A stretch of DNA of 64,000 nt from JBDGYW01 sp964580055 (GTDB lineage Bacteria > Gemmatimonadota > Gemmatimonadetes > Gemmatimonadales > GWC2-71-9), in the NCBI GenBank assembly GCA_964580055.1, contig CAZOJI010000015.1:20371-84370 (forward strand), given 5' to 3'. A program made the translations under genes and the position numbers. The notes beneath the pieces were generated by a model, which was not told where the DNA came from, ran no database searches, and saw only the letters and a program-made list of their open reading frames with translations. Below are positions 43,940-54,262 of the stretch, in pieces; position 1 is the stretch's first letter; every line of letters starts with the position of its first letter.

Positions 43940-46900
43940 ATGTTCAGATTCTTTGCACGCCTCGCCGTTTGGCGCCCCGTGCTCACCAGCATGCTGGTCG
44001 CTGTATTCGTTTTCCTGGGCGGTTTCAGCTATTTCGCTCTCGCGGTCGATCTCATGCCGGAGATCGAGTTCCCGGTGATCACCGTCACCACCGTCTATCC
44101 GGGAGCCGGTCCGGAGGAAGTGGAGACCGAGATTACTGAGCCCATCGAGGAGGCCGTATCCACCATCGCCAACCTCCAGTCACTCGTCTCCTATTCGCAA
44201 GAGAACATCTCGACGATCATTATCGAGTTCGACTATGACGTCGACTCCGATCTGGCATCGATAGAGGTGAAAGACAAGGTAGACGCCATTCGCGCGACGT
44301 TTCCGTCGGACGCCGAGCCGCCTACGGTCCTCAAGCTCGACATAAACGCCATGCCCATCATGGACGTGACGTTGTCGGGATCCCAATCACTGGAAACACT
44401 CACCGAACTGGCCGAGGATGTCCTTCAGGACCCACTCGCACGCGTGGAGGGGGTCGCGTCGGTCAACGTCACCGGCGGACGTGAGCGCGAAATCGAAGTG
44501 CTGGTTTTTCCCGACAGGCTTCGCGCCTACGGATTGGCAATCACGGAGGTTGCCGCGCTTGTAGGTGGAGAGAACCTTACGATTCCGGCGGGACGCGTTA
44601 CTGAAGCTGAATCCGAGTTCGCCGTGCGCGTTATGGGAGAGTATGAATCGCTGAAGGACATCGAGGAGCTCCCTTTGTTTCTTCCGGGCGGGGGACGCAT
44701 ACGGCTCGTTGACGTAGCGACTGTAAGGCAAGGTTTCGCGGACGTTCGCGAGATCGCGCGGTACAACGGCCAGCCGGCCGTGAGCCTGTCTCTACAGAAG
44801 CAGTCGGGCGCGAACACCGTGGCCACCGCAGCAGGCGTGTTCGAAACCGTGGACGAGCTGCGGGCCCAGATACCTCCTGGCGCCGTCCTCGAGATAGCAA
44901 GGGACTCCAGCGAATTCATTCGCGATGCCATTCAGGACATCTTCCGCAACATCTTGATAGGCATAGCCCTGACGACAGGAGTTCTGTTCATCTTCCTGCA
45001 TTCATGGCGCGGCACGATCGTGGCGGCCATCGCGATGCCCGCGACGATCGTCGCCACATTCCTGGCAGTCGACCAGCTTGGATTCACCATCAACGTCATG
45101 ACGCTCATGGCTTTGGGTATCACGGTGGGAATCCTGGTGACCAACACCATCGTCGTGCTCGAAAGCATCTACCGGCACCTCGACATGGGGAAATCACCCA
45201 AGGAGGCGGCAGAAGTGGGCACTACCGAGGTGGCAATAGCCGTTGCCGCTTCAGCATTGACGAACGTAGTCGTCTTTACACCGATCGCCTTCATGCAGGG
45301 AATAATCGGCCAGTTCTTCATCTCATTCGGCCTGACCGTGGTATTCGCGAGTCTCTTTTCAGTGTTTATCTCATTTACGCTCGCTCCAATGTTGGCGGCC
45401 CGGATACTGCGCACGAACGAAACCAAGCTGGAGGAGACCGAGGGAAGGCTCGCAGGTGTCTGGCAGGCATTCGACCGCGGCTATGAGGCGCTTCGGGATG
45501 ACTATCGCAGGGCACTGGAGTGGGCTCTGCAGTCCAAGCGTAATGGTTGGGCTGTGATTGGCGGTACCGGTTTACTGGTCGTGTTGGCGATTACAGTCCA
45601 AGCTGCCTTCGTCGGAGGCGAGTTCATGCCCCAGCAAGACGAAGGGCTGGCTCTCGTCACCTTCGAACTGCCGCCCGGAACACCACCAGCACGCACAGCC
45701 CGAGCTGCTGAGCGCGCAGAGGAAGCACTCCGAGAACTGCCGGAAGTCGTGTCCACGCTCACGACCATAGGGGGGCAGGCGTCGGGATTCGGCTTTGGCG
45801 GCGCCGGTGAAGTGCACGTGGCACAGATTCAGGTGACAGTGGAATCCGATCGGCATACGGAGGAGATCCTGCCACTGATGCGCAGGAAGATGGCGGCTAT
45901 TCCGGATGCCGAAGTGACTGCCACGCTAACGGAATCCATGGGCCCGGGTGGGGAGGCGCCGCTCCAAATCCTCGTAAAGGGGCCAGACCAAAACCGGCTC
46001 GAAGAGTTGGCCGAAAGAGCTACCGGGGTTGTCGCCGGCATTCAGGGGCTGGTGGAGGTAGGCAACAGCATCGTCGATCCCCGACCGGAGATCGTGTTCC
46101 ACCCGGATCGCGAAGTGCTGACAGAATACGGAATGTCACTGTTCGGCGTGGGAGGCGCCCTGCGAGCGTCCATCGAGGGTACGGTGCCGGGCGTATACCG
46201 ACAGGAGGGCGACGAGCGAGACATTCGAGTTCGTTTGCCGGAGGATTCACGCGATCGCATCAGCGAGTTGGGCAAGATTGAAATCAGAACACCGAGGGGA
46301 ATGATCCCGCTTTCAAGTCTTGGCTCGATCGAGGAATCGGACGGCGAAACCAGCATCCAACGTAACGACAAGCAACGCACGGTACAGATCGACGCATACA
46401 TCTCAACTGGCAACCTGACGACTCTGGCGAACGAGGTCCAGCTACAACTCGATGACTTGGACTTCCCTCCGGGCTACAGCTACGAGATCACCGGTCAATT
46501 CGAGATGTTCGAAGAGTCTTTCCAGGAGATGCTCAAAGCGCTGGTCATCGCCATCGTGCTCACGTACATAGTGCTCGCAATGATTCTGGAATCGTACGTA
46601 CACCCGGTCACGATCATGCTCACGCTGCCTCTAGGGTTCGTCGGCGCGGTCTTCAGTCTGTTTTTGGCGAGCAAGGCCCTCAACATCTTCAGCATGATGG
46701 CAGTGATAATGCTCGTCGGGATCGTGGTGAACAACGCCATTCTGATCCTCGACTACACACAACAACTTCGTGAGAGGGGCAAGGGACTAGTAGAAGCACT
46801 GCTCGAGGCCGCGCCGGTGCGGCTCCGGCCGATATTGATGACGAACGTTGCAATCGCTATTGCGCTGTTACCGCAGGCGGTAGGCTCTGGTGCCGGTTCG

Positions 46901-47086
46901 TTCTATAGAATCCCAATGGCGGTTGTTACCATTGGCGGAGTCCTGGTCGCCGCGGTGTTCACTCTCTTCTTGATTCCAGTGATCTACACGAAACTCGATC
47001 GTTACGCTTTCGCGGCGCACGTTCACCAACTTGAGACTGATGAGAGGAGGCATTCAGCCGAGCATCGGATTCTCGACTTGCAGTAG
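43940..47086 (+). CDS. RND efflux pump, HAE1-like, with altered TM4
   Basis: A 1,048-residue pump, 12 membrane helices with two large periplasmic loops. ATG 43940 has GGAGG 11 nt upstream; ATG 43901 inside the adaptor gene is an alternative. Family marks: FPVITVTTVYPGAGPEEVE near residue 46, QLGFTINVMTLMALGITVG before TM4, the C-terminal-half equivalents PLGFVGAVFSLF and MMAVIMLVGIVVNNAILILDY. In AcrB-like pumps TM4 holds the proton-relay pair of aspartates (VDDAIVV); here the same place reads VTNTIVV (residues 400-406), so both are lost. The proton route may differ, or coupling may be altered. Last gene of the operon. Confidence 0.92.
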   Translation: MFRFFARLAVWRPVLTSMLVAVFVFLGGFSYFALAVDLMPEIEFPVITVTTVYPGAGPEEVETEITEPIEEAVSTIANLQSLVSYSQENISTIIIEFDYDVDSDLASIEVKDKVDAIRATFPSDAEPPTVLKLDINAMPIMDVTLSGSQSLETLTELAEDVLQDPLARVEGVASVNVTGGREREIEVLVFPDRLRAYGLAITEVAALVGGENLTIPAGRVTEAESEFAVRVMGEYESLKDIEELPLFLPGGGRIRLVDVATVRQGFADVREIARYNGQPAVSLSLQKQSGANTVATAAGVFETVDELRAQIPPGAVLEIARDSSEFIRDAIQDIFRNILIGIALTTGVLFIFLHSWRGTIVAAIAMPATIVATFLAVDQLGFTINVMTLMALGITVGILVTNTIVVLESIYRHLDMGKSPKEAAEVGTTEVAIAVAASALTNVVVFTPIAFMQGIIGQFFISFGLTVVFASLFSVFISFTLAPMLAARILRTNETKLEETEGRLAGVWQAFDRGYEALRDDYRRALEWALQSKRNGWAVIGGTGLLVVLAITVQAAFVGGEFMPQQDEGLALVTFELPPGTPPARTARAAERAEEALRELPEVVSTLTTIGGQASGFGFGGAGEVHVAQIQVTVESDRHTEEILPLMRRKMAAIPDAEVTATLTESMGPGGEAPLQILVKGPDQNRLEELAERATGVVAGIQGLVEVGNSIVDPRPEIVFHPDREVLTEYGMSLFGVGGALRASIEGTVPGVYRQEGDERDIRVRLPEDSRDRISELGKIEIRTPRGMIPLSSLGSIEESDGETSIQRNDKQRTVQIDAYISTGNLTTLANEVQLQLDDLDFPPGYSYEITGQFEMFEESFQEMLKALVIAIVLTYIVLAMILESYVHPVTIMLTLPLGFVGAVFSLFLASKALNIFSMMAVIMLVGIVVNNAILILDYTQQLRERGKGLVEALLEAAPVRLRPILMTNVAIAIALLPQAVGSGAGSFYRIPMAVVTIGGVLVAAVFTLFLIPVIYTKLDRYAFAAHVHQLETDERRHSAEHRILDLQ

Positions 47087-47180
47087 GCAACAGCGAGGGC
47101 CGTTCGTACCTTCTGCGCGGTTGACAAACATCGTAAATTAGAACGACCTCAACGACGGCGTTGACGCAACCAGGGCGCCC

Positions 47181-49379
47181 ATGGCCAGACACATCAGAAC
47201 GCAGCCTATACAGCCTCACAACGCCCTGATCTCCCAACTGGCGGGCGCCAACAGTCTTCCCAGCCTTCCCCATATCACCGCCAGGCTCCTGGGTGCACTA
47301 GGTGAGGGAGAAGCCGCAGAAACTGACCTGGCGGACATCATCAAGCTGGACCCTGCATTGAGTGTCAACGTGCTGCGTCTGGCGAACTCCGCCGACGATC
47401 GTTCGTCGCAGCCCATAAGCCACATGGTGCAGGCACTCCAGCTAATAGGTAGGGATACGGCCGACCATCTAGTGCGTTGGTCGGCTACGCTGGACGTATT
47501 CAACACTTTTTCGTTCTGCTCGCCCGGTGAGCTGACCAGATTCTGGATGCATTCCGTTAGATGTGCGCTTCTGGCGGAACGTTTGGCGCGGGAACTTGAA
47601 TACCACGACCCGGAAGAGGCGTATTACGCCGGTTTGTTTCATGACATCGGCAAGCTCGTTCTACTGACCTACTTCCCCAACAAATACAAGATCTACTTCG
47701 GCGACAATGATCGCGAAGCTCGCATCGCTACCGAGCAAAGCTTGGTCGGCCACGATCACGCCTCAACCGGCGCATCGCTGATCCGGAGGTGGAGGAACAG
47801 CTCCTTGATGGCTGACGCGATCCTCTATCACCACCACCCTGTTGAGGCAATCGCAAACGCCTTTCCTCTCGTGAAGATCGTGTATTCGGCCAACCTGCTC
47901 GCGATGCCGGATCTTCTCAGCACTGAATCCTTCGAGCAGCCAGGAATTCGTCTACTAGGATTGGGCTCAGCGAAGATTGAGAACGCCGTCACTACCTGCA
48001 ACGACACGCTCGAGAAGACTGCTGCTCATCTGGGCGTCGAAGCCACCGCCGCCGAGTCGGACGGCGATCGGGCACCTGCAGCGTACACCAACGCTCATAT
48101 GACCGTCTCGGATCATGTCCGTGATAGCAGTCTGTTGGCTGTGCTCGCGTACAGCCTGTTGAACGCGCAAGACGCAGACGATGTTCTACGTCTGATCGAA
48201 CAGGCCCTTCACACGCATTTCGATGTCGATCAGGTGTTGATCTTGCTCAAGAATCCATCCAACGATTCGCTCGAGGCACCCGGTTCACGATTCAACCAAC
48301 CTGGAACTATCGCAGTGCCGCTAGCTGCAACTTCCTGCTTGCCGGTGCTGTCTCTCAACAAGCGCCGGGCGTTGGATTCCTTTGTTTCCGAAGGTGAATC
48401 CGCAGGATCGATAATGGACGCGCAGATCGTTCATCTCCTGGGACGAGACGGAATCCTGTGCCTTCCGATGAAAGTGGAAGATGAGCCGATAGGATCTATC
48501 GTCCTGGCTATTGACAGAACGAACCTCGCGAACCTCTCGGGCCAGCGGCGCTTGCTGGACAGTTTCTCTCAGTATGCCGCTCGAGCACTTCAGTCGAAGC
48601 AAAATCAAGCGCAGCAGTCATCTAACGACGGCCAGACAGCTCTGGACTCCTTCCTCACGATGACGCGAAAGGCAGTACACGAAGTCAACAATCCGTTAGG
48701 CATAATCAACAACTACCTGAGTGTTTTGTCGCGGCGACTGGCGGAGCACGACATCCCGCATGACGAGGTGCGGATTATCAGCGAGGAGATCTCACGAATT
48801 CGCAACATCCTCGAAACACTCACCGATTCCGCGAAGGGCCTTACGGTGTCGTTGGCTCCGGTAGATCTGAACACCTTGCTGCGCGATATAGTGAGGTTGA
48901 TGCAGGAGGACCTCTCAGAACACGCCGGCATACGGATTCACTCTCATTTGAGCCCGGCGATGCCGATGGCCCTGACAGACAAGGACATTTTGAAACAGGC
49001 GGTCATAAACCTGCTCAAGAATTCGGCCGAAGCTCTCACGAGCGGCGGCAACATCCATGTGTTGACGATGTTCACCCCGAGAAACAGTAAGACCGAACAC
49101 ACGTCCGAGAGTTTCAATGACAACAACGCAGGCAAAGCACAGTTGATCATCCGCGACGACGGCCCGGGCATTCCTGAGAAGGTAAGGGCACGGCTGTTCC
49201 AGCCTTACGTTACCTCGAAGTCCGGACACGAAGGTCTTGGACTATCCATAGTACACCGGTTGATCGACCAACTGAGCGGCACCATCGCCTGTGAATCCGG
49301 GCCCGGCTCAGGAGCCGAGTTCACCATCTGCCTTCCCGTAGTCAATCCTCACATGTCAATCCTAACTGCAAAGGACTGA
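47181..49379 (+). CDS. HDOD-GAF-histidine kinase
   Basis: A 732-residue soluble sensor kinase. Residues ~20-215 form an HDOD domain (LPSLPHITARLLGAL, VNVLRLANSADD) with an intact-looking HD motif LFHDIGKLVL and later HHHPVEA. Residues ~315-465 look like a GAF domain. The kinase part follows: H-box KAVHEVNNPLGIINNYL (~490), N-box QAVINLLKNSAEAL, G1 IIRDDGPGIP and G2 GLGLSIVHRL. HDOD plus kinase architectures occur in delta-proteobacterial-type signalling linked to motility and c-di-GMP. The next gene, 5 bp downstream, is a hybrid REC-kinase-REC-PilZ protein, the probable partner. Confidence 0.9.
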   Translation: MARHIRTQPIQPHNALISQLAGANSLPSLPHITARLLGALGEGEAAETDLADIIKLDPALSVNVLRLANSADDRSSQPISHMVQALQLIGRDTADHLVRWSATLDVFNTFSFCSPGELTRFWMHSVRCALLAERLARELEYHDPEEAYYAGLFHDIGKLVLLTYFPNKYKIYFGDNDREARIATEQSLVGHDHASTGASLIRRWRNSSLMADAILYHHHPVEAIANAFPLVKIVYSANLLAMPDLLSTESFEQPGIRLLGLGSAKIENAVTTCNDTLEKTAAHLGVEATAAESDGDRAPAAYTNAHMTVSDHVRDSSLLAVLAYSLLNAQDADDVLRLIEQALHTHFDVDQVLILLKNPSNDSLEAPGSRFNQPGTIAVPLAATSCLPVLSLNKRRALDSFVSEGESAGSIMDAQIVHLLGRDGILCLPMKVEDEPIGSIVLAIDRTNLANLSGQRRLLDSFSQYAARALQSKQNQAQQSSNDGQTALDSFLTMTRKAVHEVNNPLGIINNYLSVLSRRLAEHDIPHDEVRIISEEISRIRNILETLTDSAKGLTVSLAPVDLNTLLRDIVRLMQEDLSEHAGIRIHSHLSPAMPMALTDKDILKQAVINLLKNSAEALTSGGNIHVLTMFTPRNSKTEHTSESFNDNNAGKAQLIIRDDGPGIPEKVRARLFQPYVTSKSGHEGLGLSIVHRLIDQLSGTIACESGPGSGAEFTICLPVVNPHMSILTAKD

Positions 49380-49384
49380 GCTTC

Positions 49385-51310
49385 ATGGACAGCGACTCCA
49401 GGATCCTCATTGTGGATGATGAGCCGCGGATGACCGACAGCATAAAGGCGAATCTGGAGGGTCGAGGGTTCGGGATTGACACATGCAACCAGGCCACCGA
49501 AGCATTGGACCTTCTCCAGGAATCTGCCTATGATGTTGCGCTGCTCGACGTTAAGATGCCCGGCCTCAGCGGTTTCGACCTCCTCGATGCATTGGACCGG
49601 GACAGAGTGGAGACCGTCTTCATCATCATGACTGGCGATGCGTCCCTGGAGTCGGCTATAGAAGCGGTGAGAAAAGGGGCCAGCGATTATATCAGGAAGC
49701 CCTTCGATTCCGATGAGCTTTTCATCCGCGTGAACAATGCGTTGAAGCAGAAGCAGCTGCAAGACGAACGCAAGCAGTTCGAGTCTGAAAAGCTATTGTT
49801 GGAGAAGCAGCTGCGACAGTCGCAGAAGATGGAGGCGATCGGTACTCTGGCCGGTGGAATTGCCCATGACTTCAACAACATCCTCAGCATAATCCTGGGC
49901 AACACAGAACTCGCCAAGGCTGTCGTTCCCGAGTGGAATGAGGCGCGGGAAAACCTGGAGAAGATCCTCACCGCCAGCAATCGAGCTAAAGAGCTGATAA
50001 ACCAGTTGCTCAGTTTCACCAGACAGACGGAGTACGAGCGGAAGCCGCTGGAATTGAAGTCGATAATCACGGAATCCCTGAAGCTGCTGCGTGCATCATT
50101 GCCTTCCAACATCGTCATGCGTCAGGACGTCCCCCAAGCGTCCCTCACGGTCAGGGGTGATTCCACCCAGATACACCAGATCATGATGAACCTCTGCACC
50201 AACGCGGCCCATGCCATGGAGGAGAATGGCGGAGTGCTGGAGGTGAAACTGGAGACTGCCACGGTGGTTTCGGGCACTGTCGGCAACACCGACCTCGAGC
50301 CGGGACCATACGTCGTAATTCGAGTCGCAGATACGGGGCACGGGATCGACCCGGCCATCAGAGACAGGATATTCGATCCTTACTTCACCACAAAGGAACC
50401 TGGAAAAGGTACCGGCATGGGACTGGCCGTAGTCCATGGAATCGTAAAGAACCACGGCGGCGCCATTGAGATCTTCAGTCGACCCAACGTGAAGACTGAG
50501 TTCCAGGTGTATCTGCCGATTGTACGCGCAGAAGAAACCCAGCCGGAGTCGGTTGTCACGACCGCCATGCCGACTGGAGGCGAGAGGATACTCCTCGTCG
50601 ACGATGAGGCGATGATAGTGGACATCGTGACGCAGATGCTGGTCAAGCTGGGTTATGAGGTCGAAGCATCCACCGACAGCCGCAACGCTTTGGACATGTT
50701 TCGACAGGACCCGGAACGCTACGACGTAGTCTTGACTGACATGACGATGCCACACCTGACGGGTAAGCAGCTCGCAGAGCAACTGCAGGACATCAAGCCC
50801 GGGATTCCCATCATCCTGTGTTCGGGCTTCAACGAGAACATGGACCGGGCTGATGCGCTGGAGCTCGGAATCGCCGAGTTTGCAATGAAGCCCCTGGGAA
50901 TACACCAACTGGCCCAGATTATCCGCAAGGCAATCGACAGACCTGCGGTTGAACGTAGAAAGGACAAGCGCTTCAAGGCAGAGACCGGCGCTTTTGTGAT
51001 TTCGAGGGCGGACGCTTCGGCTCGTGGCGAGCTCCTGGACGTGAGCATGACTGGTCTATCATTCAAGTATGACAAACGGGCCGGTTCTATTGACGGCGTT
51101 GACGAAGTCACCATCTCTACTGCCGACAAGCAGTTCGTCGTAGACGGTATCAGTTGCAAGACCGTATCCGACATCGAAACCAACGGCGACACCGATCCCA
51201 CGCCTGCCGCTCGCAGACGCCGGGGAATGAAGTTCGAGGATCTGACGCGGTACCAGCGGGATCAACTGGGATGCTTCATAGAGAACCACACCAGGGAGAT
51301 AGCTCACTAG
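49385..51310 (+). CDS. hybrid response-regulator kinase: REC-HisKA-HATPase-REC-PilZ
   Basis: A 641-residue protein. REC1 (~6-120) has VDDEP, phospho-acceptor D in LLDVKMPG, T in MTGDA and K in RKPF. HisKA carries the H in GGIAHDFNNIL; HATPase has MMNLCTNAAHAM, VADTGHGID and GTGMGLAVVHGI. REC2 (~403-515) has VDDEA, D in LTDMTMPH and K in AMKPLG. The C-terminus is a PilZ domain with the c-di-GMP-binding pair RxxxR (RKDKR) and DxSxxG (DVSMTG). Thus phosphorelay and c-di-GMP sensing converge in one soluble protein. It is translated from a start 5 bp after the HDOD kinase stop. Confidence 0.92.
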   Translation: MDSDSRILIVDDEPRMTDSIKANLEGRGFGIDTCNQATEALDLLQESAYDVALLDVKMPGLSGFDLLDALDRDRVETVFIIMTGDASLESAIEAVRKGASDYIRKPFDSDELFIRVNNALKQKQLQDERKQFESEKLLLEKQLRQSQKMEAIGTLAGGIAHDFNNILSIILGNTELAKAVVPEWNEARENLEKILTASNRAKELINQLLSFTRQTEYERKPLELKSIITESLKLLRASLPSNIVMRQDVPQASLTVRGDSTQIHQIMMNLCTNAAHAMEENGGVLEVKLETATVVSGTVGNTDLEPGPYVVIRVADTGHGIDPAIRDRIFDPYFTTKEPGKGTGMGLAVVHGIVKNHGGAIEIFSRPNVKTEFQVYLPIVRAEETQPESVVTTAMPTGGERILLVDDEAMIVDIVTQMLVKLGYEVEASTDSRNALDMFRQDPERYDVVLTDMTMPHLTGKQLAEQLQDIKPGIPIILCSGFNENMDRADALELGIAEFAMKPLGIHQLAQIIRKAIDRPAVERRKDKRFKAETGAFVISRADASARGELLDVSMTGLSFKYDKRAGSIDGVDEVTISTADKQFVVDGISCKTVSDIETNGDTDPTPAARRRRGMKFEDLTRYQRDQLGCFIENHTREIAH

Positions 51311-51462
51311 ATCGCAGCCGCTGTGGTAACCTCCCGACCGACCACCCAACCCTTCCCCTTGGGCTGGTTGACATTCTATCCGACAAATCTGACAAAGGCC
51401 CTATCGATACATGAGCGCTGCGGCCTGTTGCCGAGGTATTCCCTCTGCCATATGATGGAGCC

Positions 51463-53901
51463 ATGAGGCGACGGAATCCCCTCCTCATGCTTTTTGCCCT
51501 GCTGGGAGCTTACGCGGTCTGCGCTCAATCCATTCTGCTGCGAGAGACTCAGGTAATTTTGTTTGGTTCGGAACTCTCGTGGGGTTTGGTTCTGGCGTTT
51601 TGGTTGGCGGGTGTGTCTGTAGGGGCTCATTTGAGTGGAAGGTTGCTGAATTCAGGCAGACGGCCATGGGTGCTCTTAGCAGTATCCAGCCTCGCGATGC
51701 CTCTCCTCCTATCCATTGAAATCGGTTTTCTCAGAGCTTCCCGTCTCCTTTTCGGCACCGGACCGGGAGAGTATGTGGGTCCGTGGGAAGGCCTGCTGGT
51801 TGCCGCGATGGCAGCCGCGCCCGTGAGCCTATGGATAGGACTGGCCTTTCCGGCGGCCAGTGAGCTGCTCGGCCGAGGGCGTGATCATCAAGTCGACCAG
51901 GCACGGTCGGTTGGGTGGGTTTATCAAGTGGAGTCGGCCGGCAGTCTGGCCGGGGGAGCGCTATTTTCTTTCGTGCTCGTGACTACACTGGAAGCTTACA
52001 CGGTAGTCATCGGAGGTGGCGCCTTCCTGGCAGCCGCCACAGCGTTCCTCGTGCATCAGCATTCGAAGTCCCGTGTTGCGGCTTTTTGCGTTCTATTGTG
52101 GGCGGGATTGATGGCCGCAGTGTCGCTGACCGGCGTCGCATCCGTACTGGAAGGAGCCTCGACCCGACTTCGCTGGCAGTCCTTCGCCGGCGGACTCGAA
52201 CTGGTCGCGTCGGATGACTCGAAGTACCAGAACATCGCAATAGGGAGCCTGGGAGAGCAGTTCAGCCTCTACACCAACGGTACGGTAGCGGCTACCTGGC
52301 CCGACCATGCGGCACTCGCTGTTGATGCCCACCTCGTCGCATGCCAGCACCCGTCCCCGGCAAGAATGCTCGTATTGGGTGGCGGCGCCGAAGGAATGTT
52401 GAAGGAATTGCTACGCCATGACCCGGCACGCCTCGATTATGTCACACTCGATCGCAGAGTTCTCGAACTCTCGAGACCATTGCTGGACTCTATGGACGCG
52501 GCGGCGATAACCGGACCGACGGTACACGTTCACATCACTGATCCCCGTCGCTTCGTGGCACGTGCCGCACGGGTCCGTCGTTCTCGCTATGACCTGGTAT
52601 TCCTCGCCGCACCCGAGCCCGCGTCGGCGCTCGAGGCCAGACTGTACACTGAAGAGTTCTTCAATGAACTCTCCCGGATAATGTCGGACGATGGCGTACT
52701 AGCGTTCTCACTCACCGGCTCGGCGGGAGCATGGAGCCGGGAGGTGGCCACATACGTCGGCAGTATGGTGACACCTCTCCAACACGTGTTTCCCGACGTG
52801 CTCCTGACCTTTGGCGACCCGGTTTGGGTGTTTGCCGCAAGGAAGGGTGGCGTAATCTCTGCCGACCCTGCTGTGCTGTCTGAACGATATCGCTCGCGCG
52901 ACGTGTCTTCACCCTATTTCCACCCCCTCTGGTTCGAAGGCGCCTCGGATTTGTTGGATGCCGATAAACGCACTCTTGTTGAGCGGGCCCTGAACGCCAC
53001 TCCTCCACGTCACCTCAACAGCGACAGCAAACCGGTGGCAGCCGTCTACAAGATGCGCTTGTGGCTTTCGGCCAGCGGCTCAGCCCATCGCGGGCAATCG
53101 GCACCCAAAGAACGCCGGGGAGGGCTGCACACCTTCGTTCTCGATCTACGTCTCTGGGCCGTGGTAGCTGCCATCGGTGCTTGCATGCTACTGACTACCG
53201 TAGCGGGCGCCATCCGCGGAAAGCGCGCGCTACGCAAGGCCGCACTGATCTGCTCGGTGAGTTCAACCGGATTTGCCGTACTAGCGCTCGAGATCGTGTT
53301 GCTATACACCTTCCAGGTGCTCTACGGATACGTGTACGGGATGGTTGGTTTTGTCGTTGGAATCTTCATGTTCGGGCTGGTTGCAGGAAGCTCATTAATG
53401 AACCGTCACCTCCATGCTCTGTCGCCAAGTCCGCCTGGAGTTGCCGGCACCACGGCCGCACCCCGGGCACCCAACCTCAGTGCGGTGCTGGTTCTCGACG
53501 TTGCACTCGCCTTGTTCACTAGCGGGTTGCTCGCACTCCTCCCTGCACTCAGATCATCCACAGCAGGTCTAGTCGTGCAGGTGACAGTATACTTCCTTGT
53601 CGCGGCCACAGGCGTGTTGGGCGGGTTGGTTTTCCCTCTGGCCGCTGCGCTGTGGCTGAAAGAAGGGGGTGGCACGGCTCTTGCTGCATCAGTCGTAGAT
53701 GCAACCGACCACCTCGGTGGAGCCATTGGGGCGTTGGTGACTGGTGTCGCACTAGTGACGGTCTTGGGCATCAGCGGCACCTGCATCGTGGTTGCGATGA
53801 TGAAGTTGATGAGCTTCCTGACGGTTGCAGTTGCTGTTGCCAACGGGAGTTACGGTGAACGGATAGCCGAACGTTTCCGTTCCGTAACTTCACTGTCATG
53901 A
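51463..53901 (+). CDS. membrane-embedded spermidine-synthase-like protein
   Basis: This 812-residue protein has about seven N-terminal TM segments (1-250), a methyltransferase-fold spermidine-synthase domain (~250-480; SKYQNIAIGSLGEQFSLYTNG, RMLVLGGGAEGMLKELL, LDYVTLDRRVLELS, MSDDGVLAFSL) and a second set of about seven TM segments (~545-790; LEIVLLYTFQVLYGYVYGMVG). It matches the fused MFS/spermidine-synthase type. The GGGAEG cofactor loop and the aspartate in TLDRR are present; the usual catalytic aspartates in the active site are less clear, so polyamine transfer is not assured. Not obviously linked to the neighbouring kinases. Confidence 0.85.
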   Translation: MRRRNPLLMLFALLGAYAVCAQSILLRETQVILFGSELSWGLVLAFWLAGVSVGAHLSGRLLNSGRRPWVLLAVSSLAMPLLLSIEIGFLRASRLLFGTGPGEYVGPWEGLLVAAMAAAPVSLWIGLAFPAASELLGRGRDHQVDQARSVGWVYQVESAGSLAGGALFSFVLVTTLEAYTVVIGGGAFLAAATAFLVHQHSKSRVAAFCVLLWAGLMAAVSLTGVASVLEGASTRLRWQSFAGGLELVASDDSKYQNIAIGSLGEQFSLYTNGTVAATWPDHAALAVDAHLVACQHPSPARMLVLGGGAEGMLKELLRHDPARLDYVTLDRRVLELSRPLLDSMDAAAITGPTVHVHITDPRRFVARAARVRRSRYDLVFLAAPEPASALEARLYTEEFFNELSRIMSDDGVLAFSLTGSAGAWSREVATYVGSMVTPLQHVFPDVLLTFGDPVWVFAARKGGVISADPAVLSERYRSRDVSSPYFHPLWFEGASDLLDADKRTLVERALNATPPRHLNSDSKPVAAVYKMRLWLSASGSAHRGQSAPKERRGGLHTFVLDLRLWAVVAAIGACMLLTTVAGAIRGKRALRKAALICSVSSTGFAVLALEIVLLYTFQVLYGYVYGMVGFVVGIFMFGLVAGSSLMNRHLHALSPSPPGVAGTTAAPRAPNLSAVLVLDVALALFTSGLLALLPALRSSTAGLVVQVTVYFLVAATGVLGGLVFPLAAALWLKEGGGTALAASVVDATDHLGGAIGALVTGVALVTVLGISGTCIVVAMMKLMSFLTVAVAVANGSYGERIAERFRSVTSLS

Positions 53902-53952
53902 ACGGGTACCATCTTGTACCCTGCCAAGAATGGAATCTGGAGTAAACAGATT

Positions 53953-54111
53953 ATGTCGAAGAAACACGAGCGCGATGATGTCTTGGCCAATGCGCTCAAG
54001 TTGATGCTGGTAGCGGGTGTGGCAACGGCAGTCTTCGGAACCTGGGTGGGGCGTTTCCTGCGCGCCGGCCGGCGCCATCTGCATCCGGAACACCCGCTGT
54101 TCGAAAGGTAG
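53953..54111 (+). CDS. small single-pass membrane protein
   Basis: A 52-codon frame with GGAG 9 nt upstream of ATG 53953. It has a charged start (SKKHERDD), one hydrophobic helix (LKLMLVAGVATAVFGTWVG) and a basic tail (RFLRAGRRHLHP). It looks like a small membrane protein; no family recognised. Confidence 0.4.
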   Translation: MSKKHERDDVLANALKLMLVAGVATAVFGTWVGRFLRAGRRHLHPEHPLFER

Positions 54112-54262
54112 CTCCTGCAAGACGTTCAGCGAGTCCCCTTGCTGACACTACAGCGCCGCATGGGGATTCTCGTGCAAGTCTGGTAGGAGTGCCTGTGGTT
54201 GTCGGGGGCAACCCAGCTACGATTGGGTGACGGACGTCAAGGAATTCGGTTTCTTTCTTCCG

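Noticed and set aside
51368..51373. Perfect TTGACA box 95 bp before the spermidine-synthase-like gene
   Set aside because: No acceptable -10 element lies 15-19 bp downstream (the position reads GACAAA), so it is not called as a promoter.
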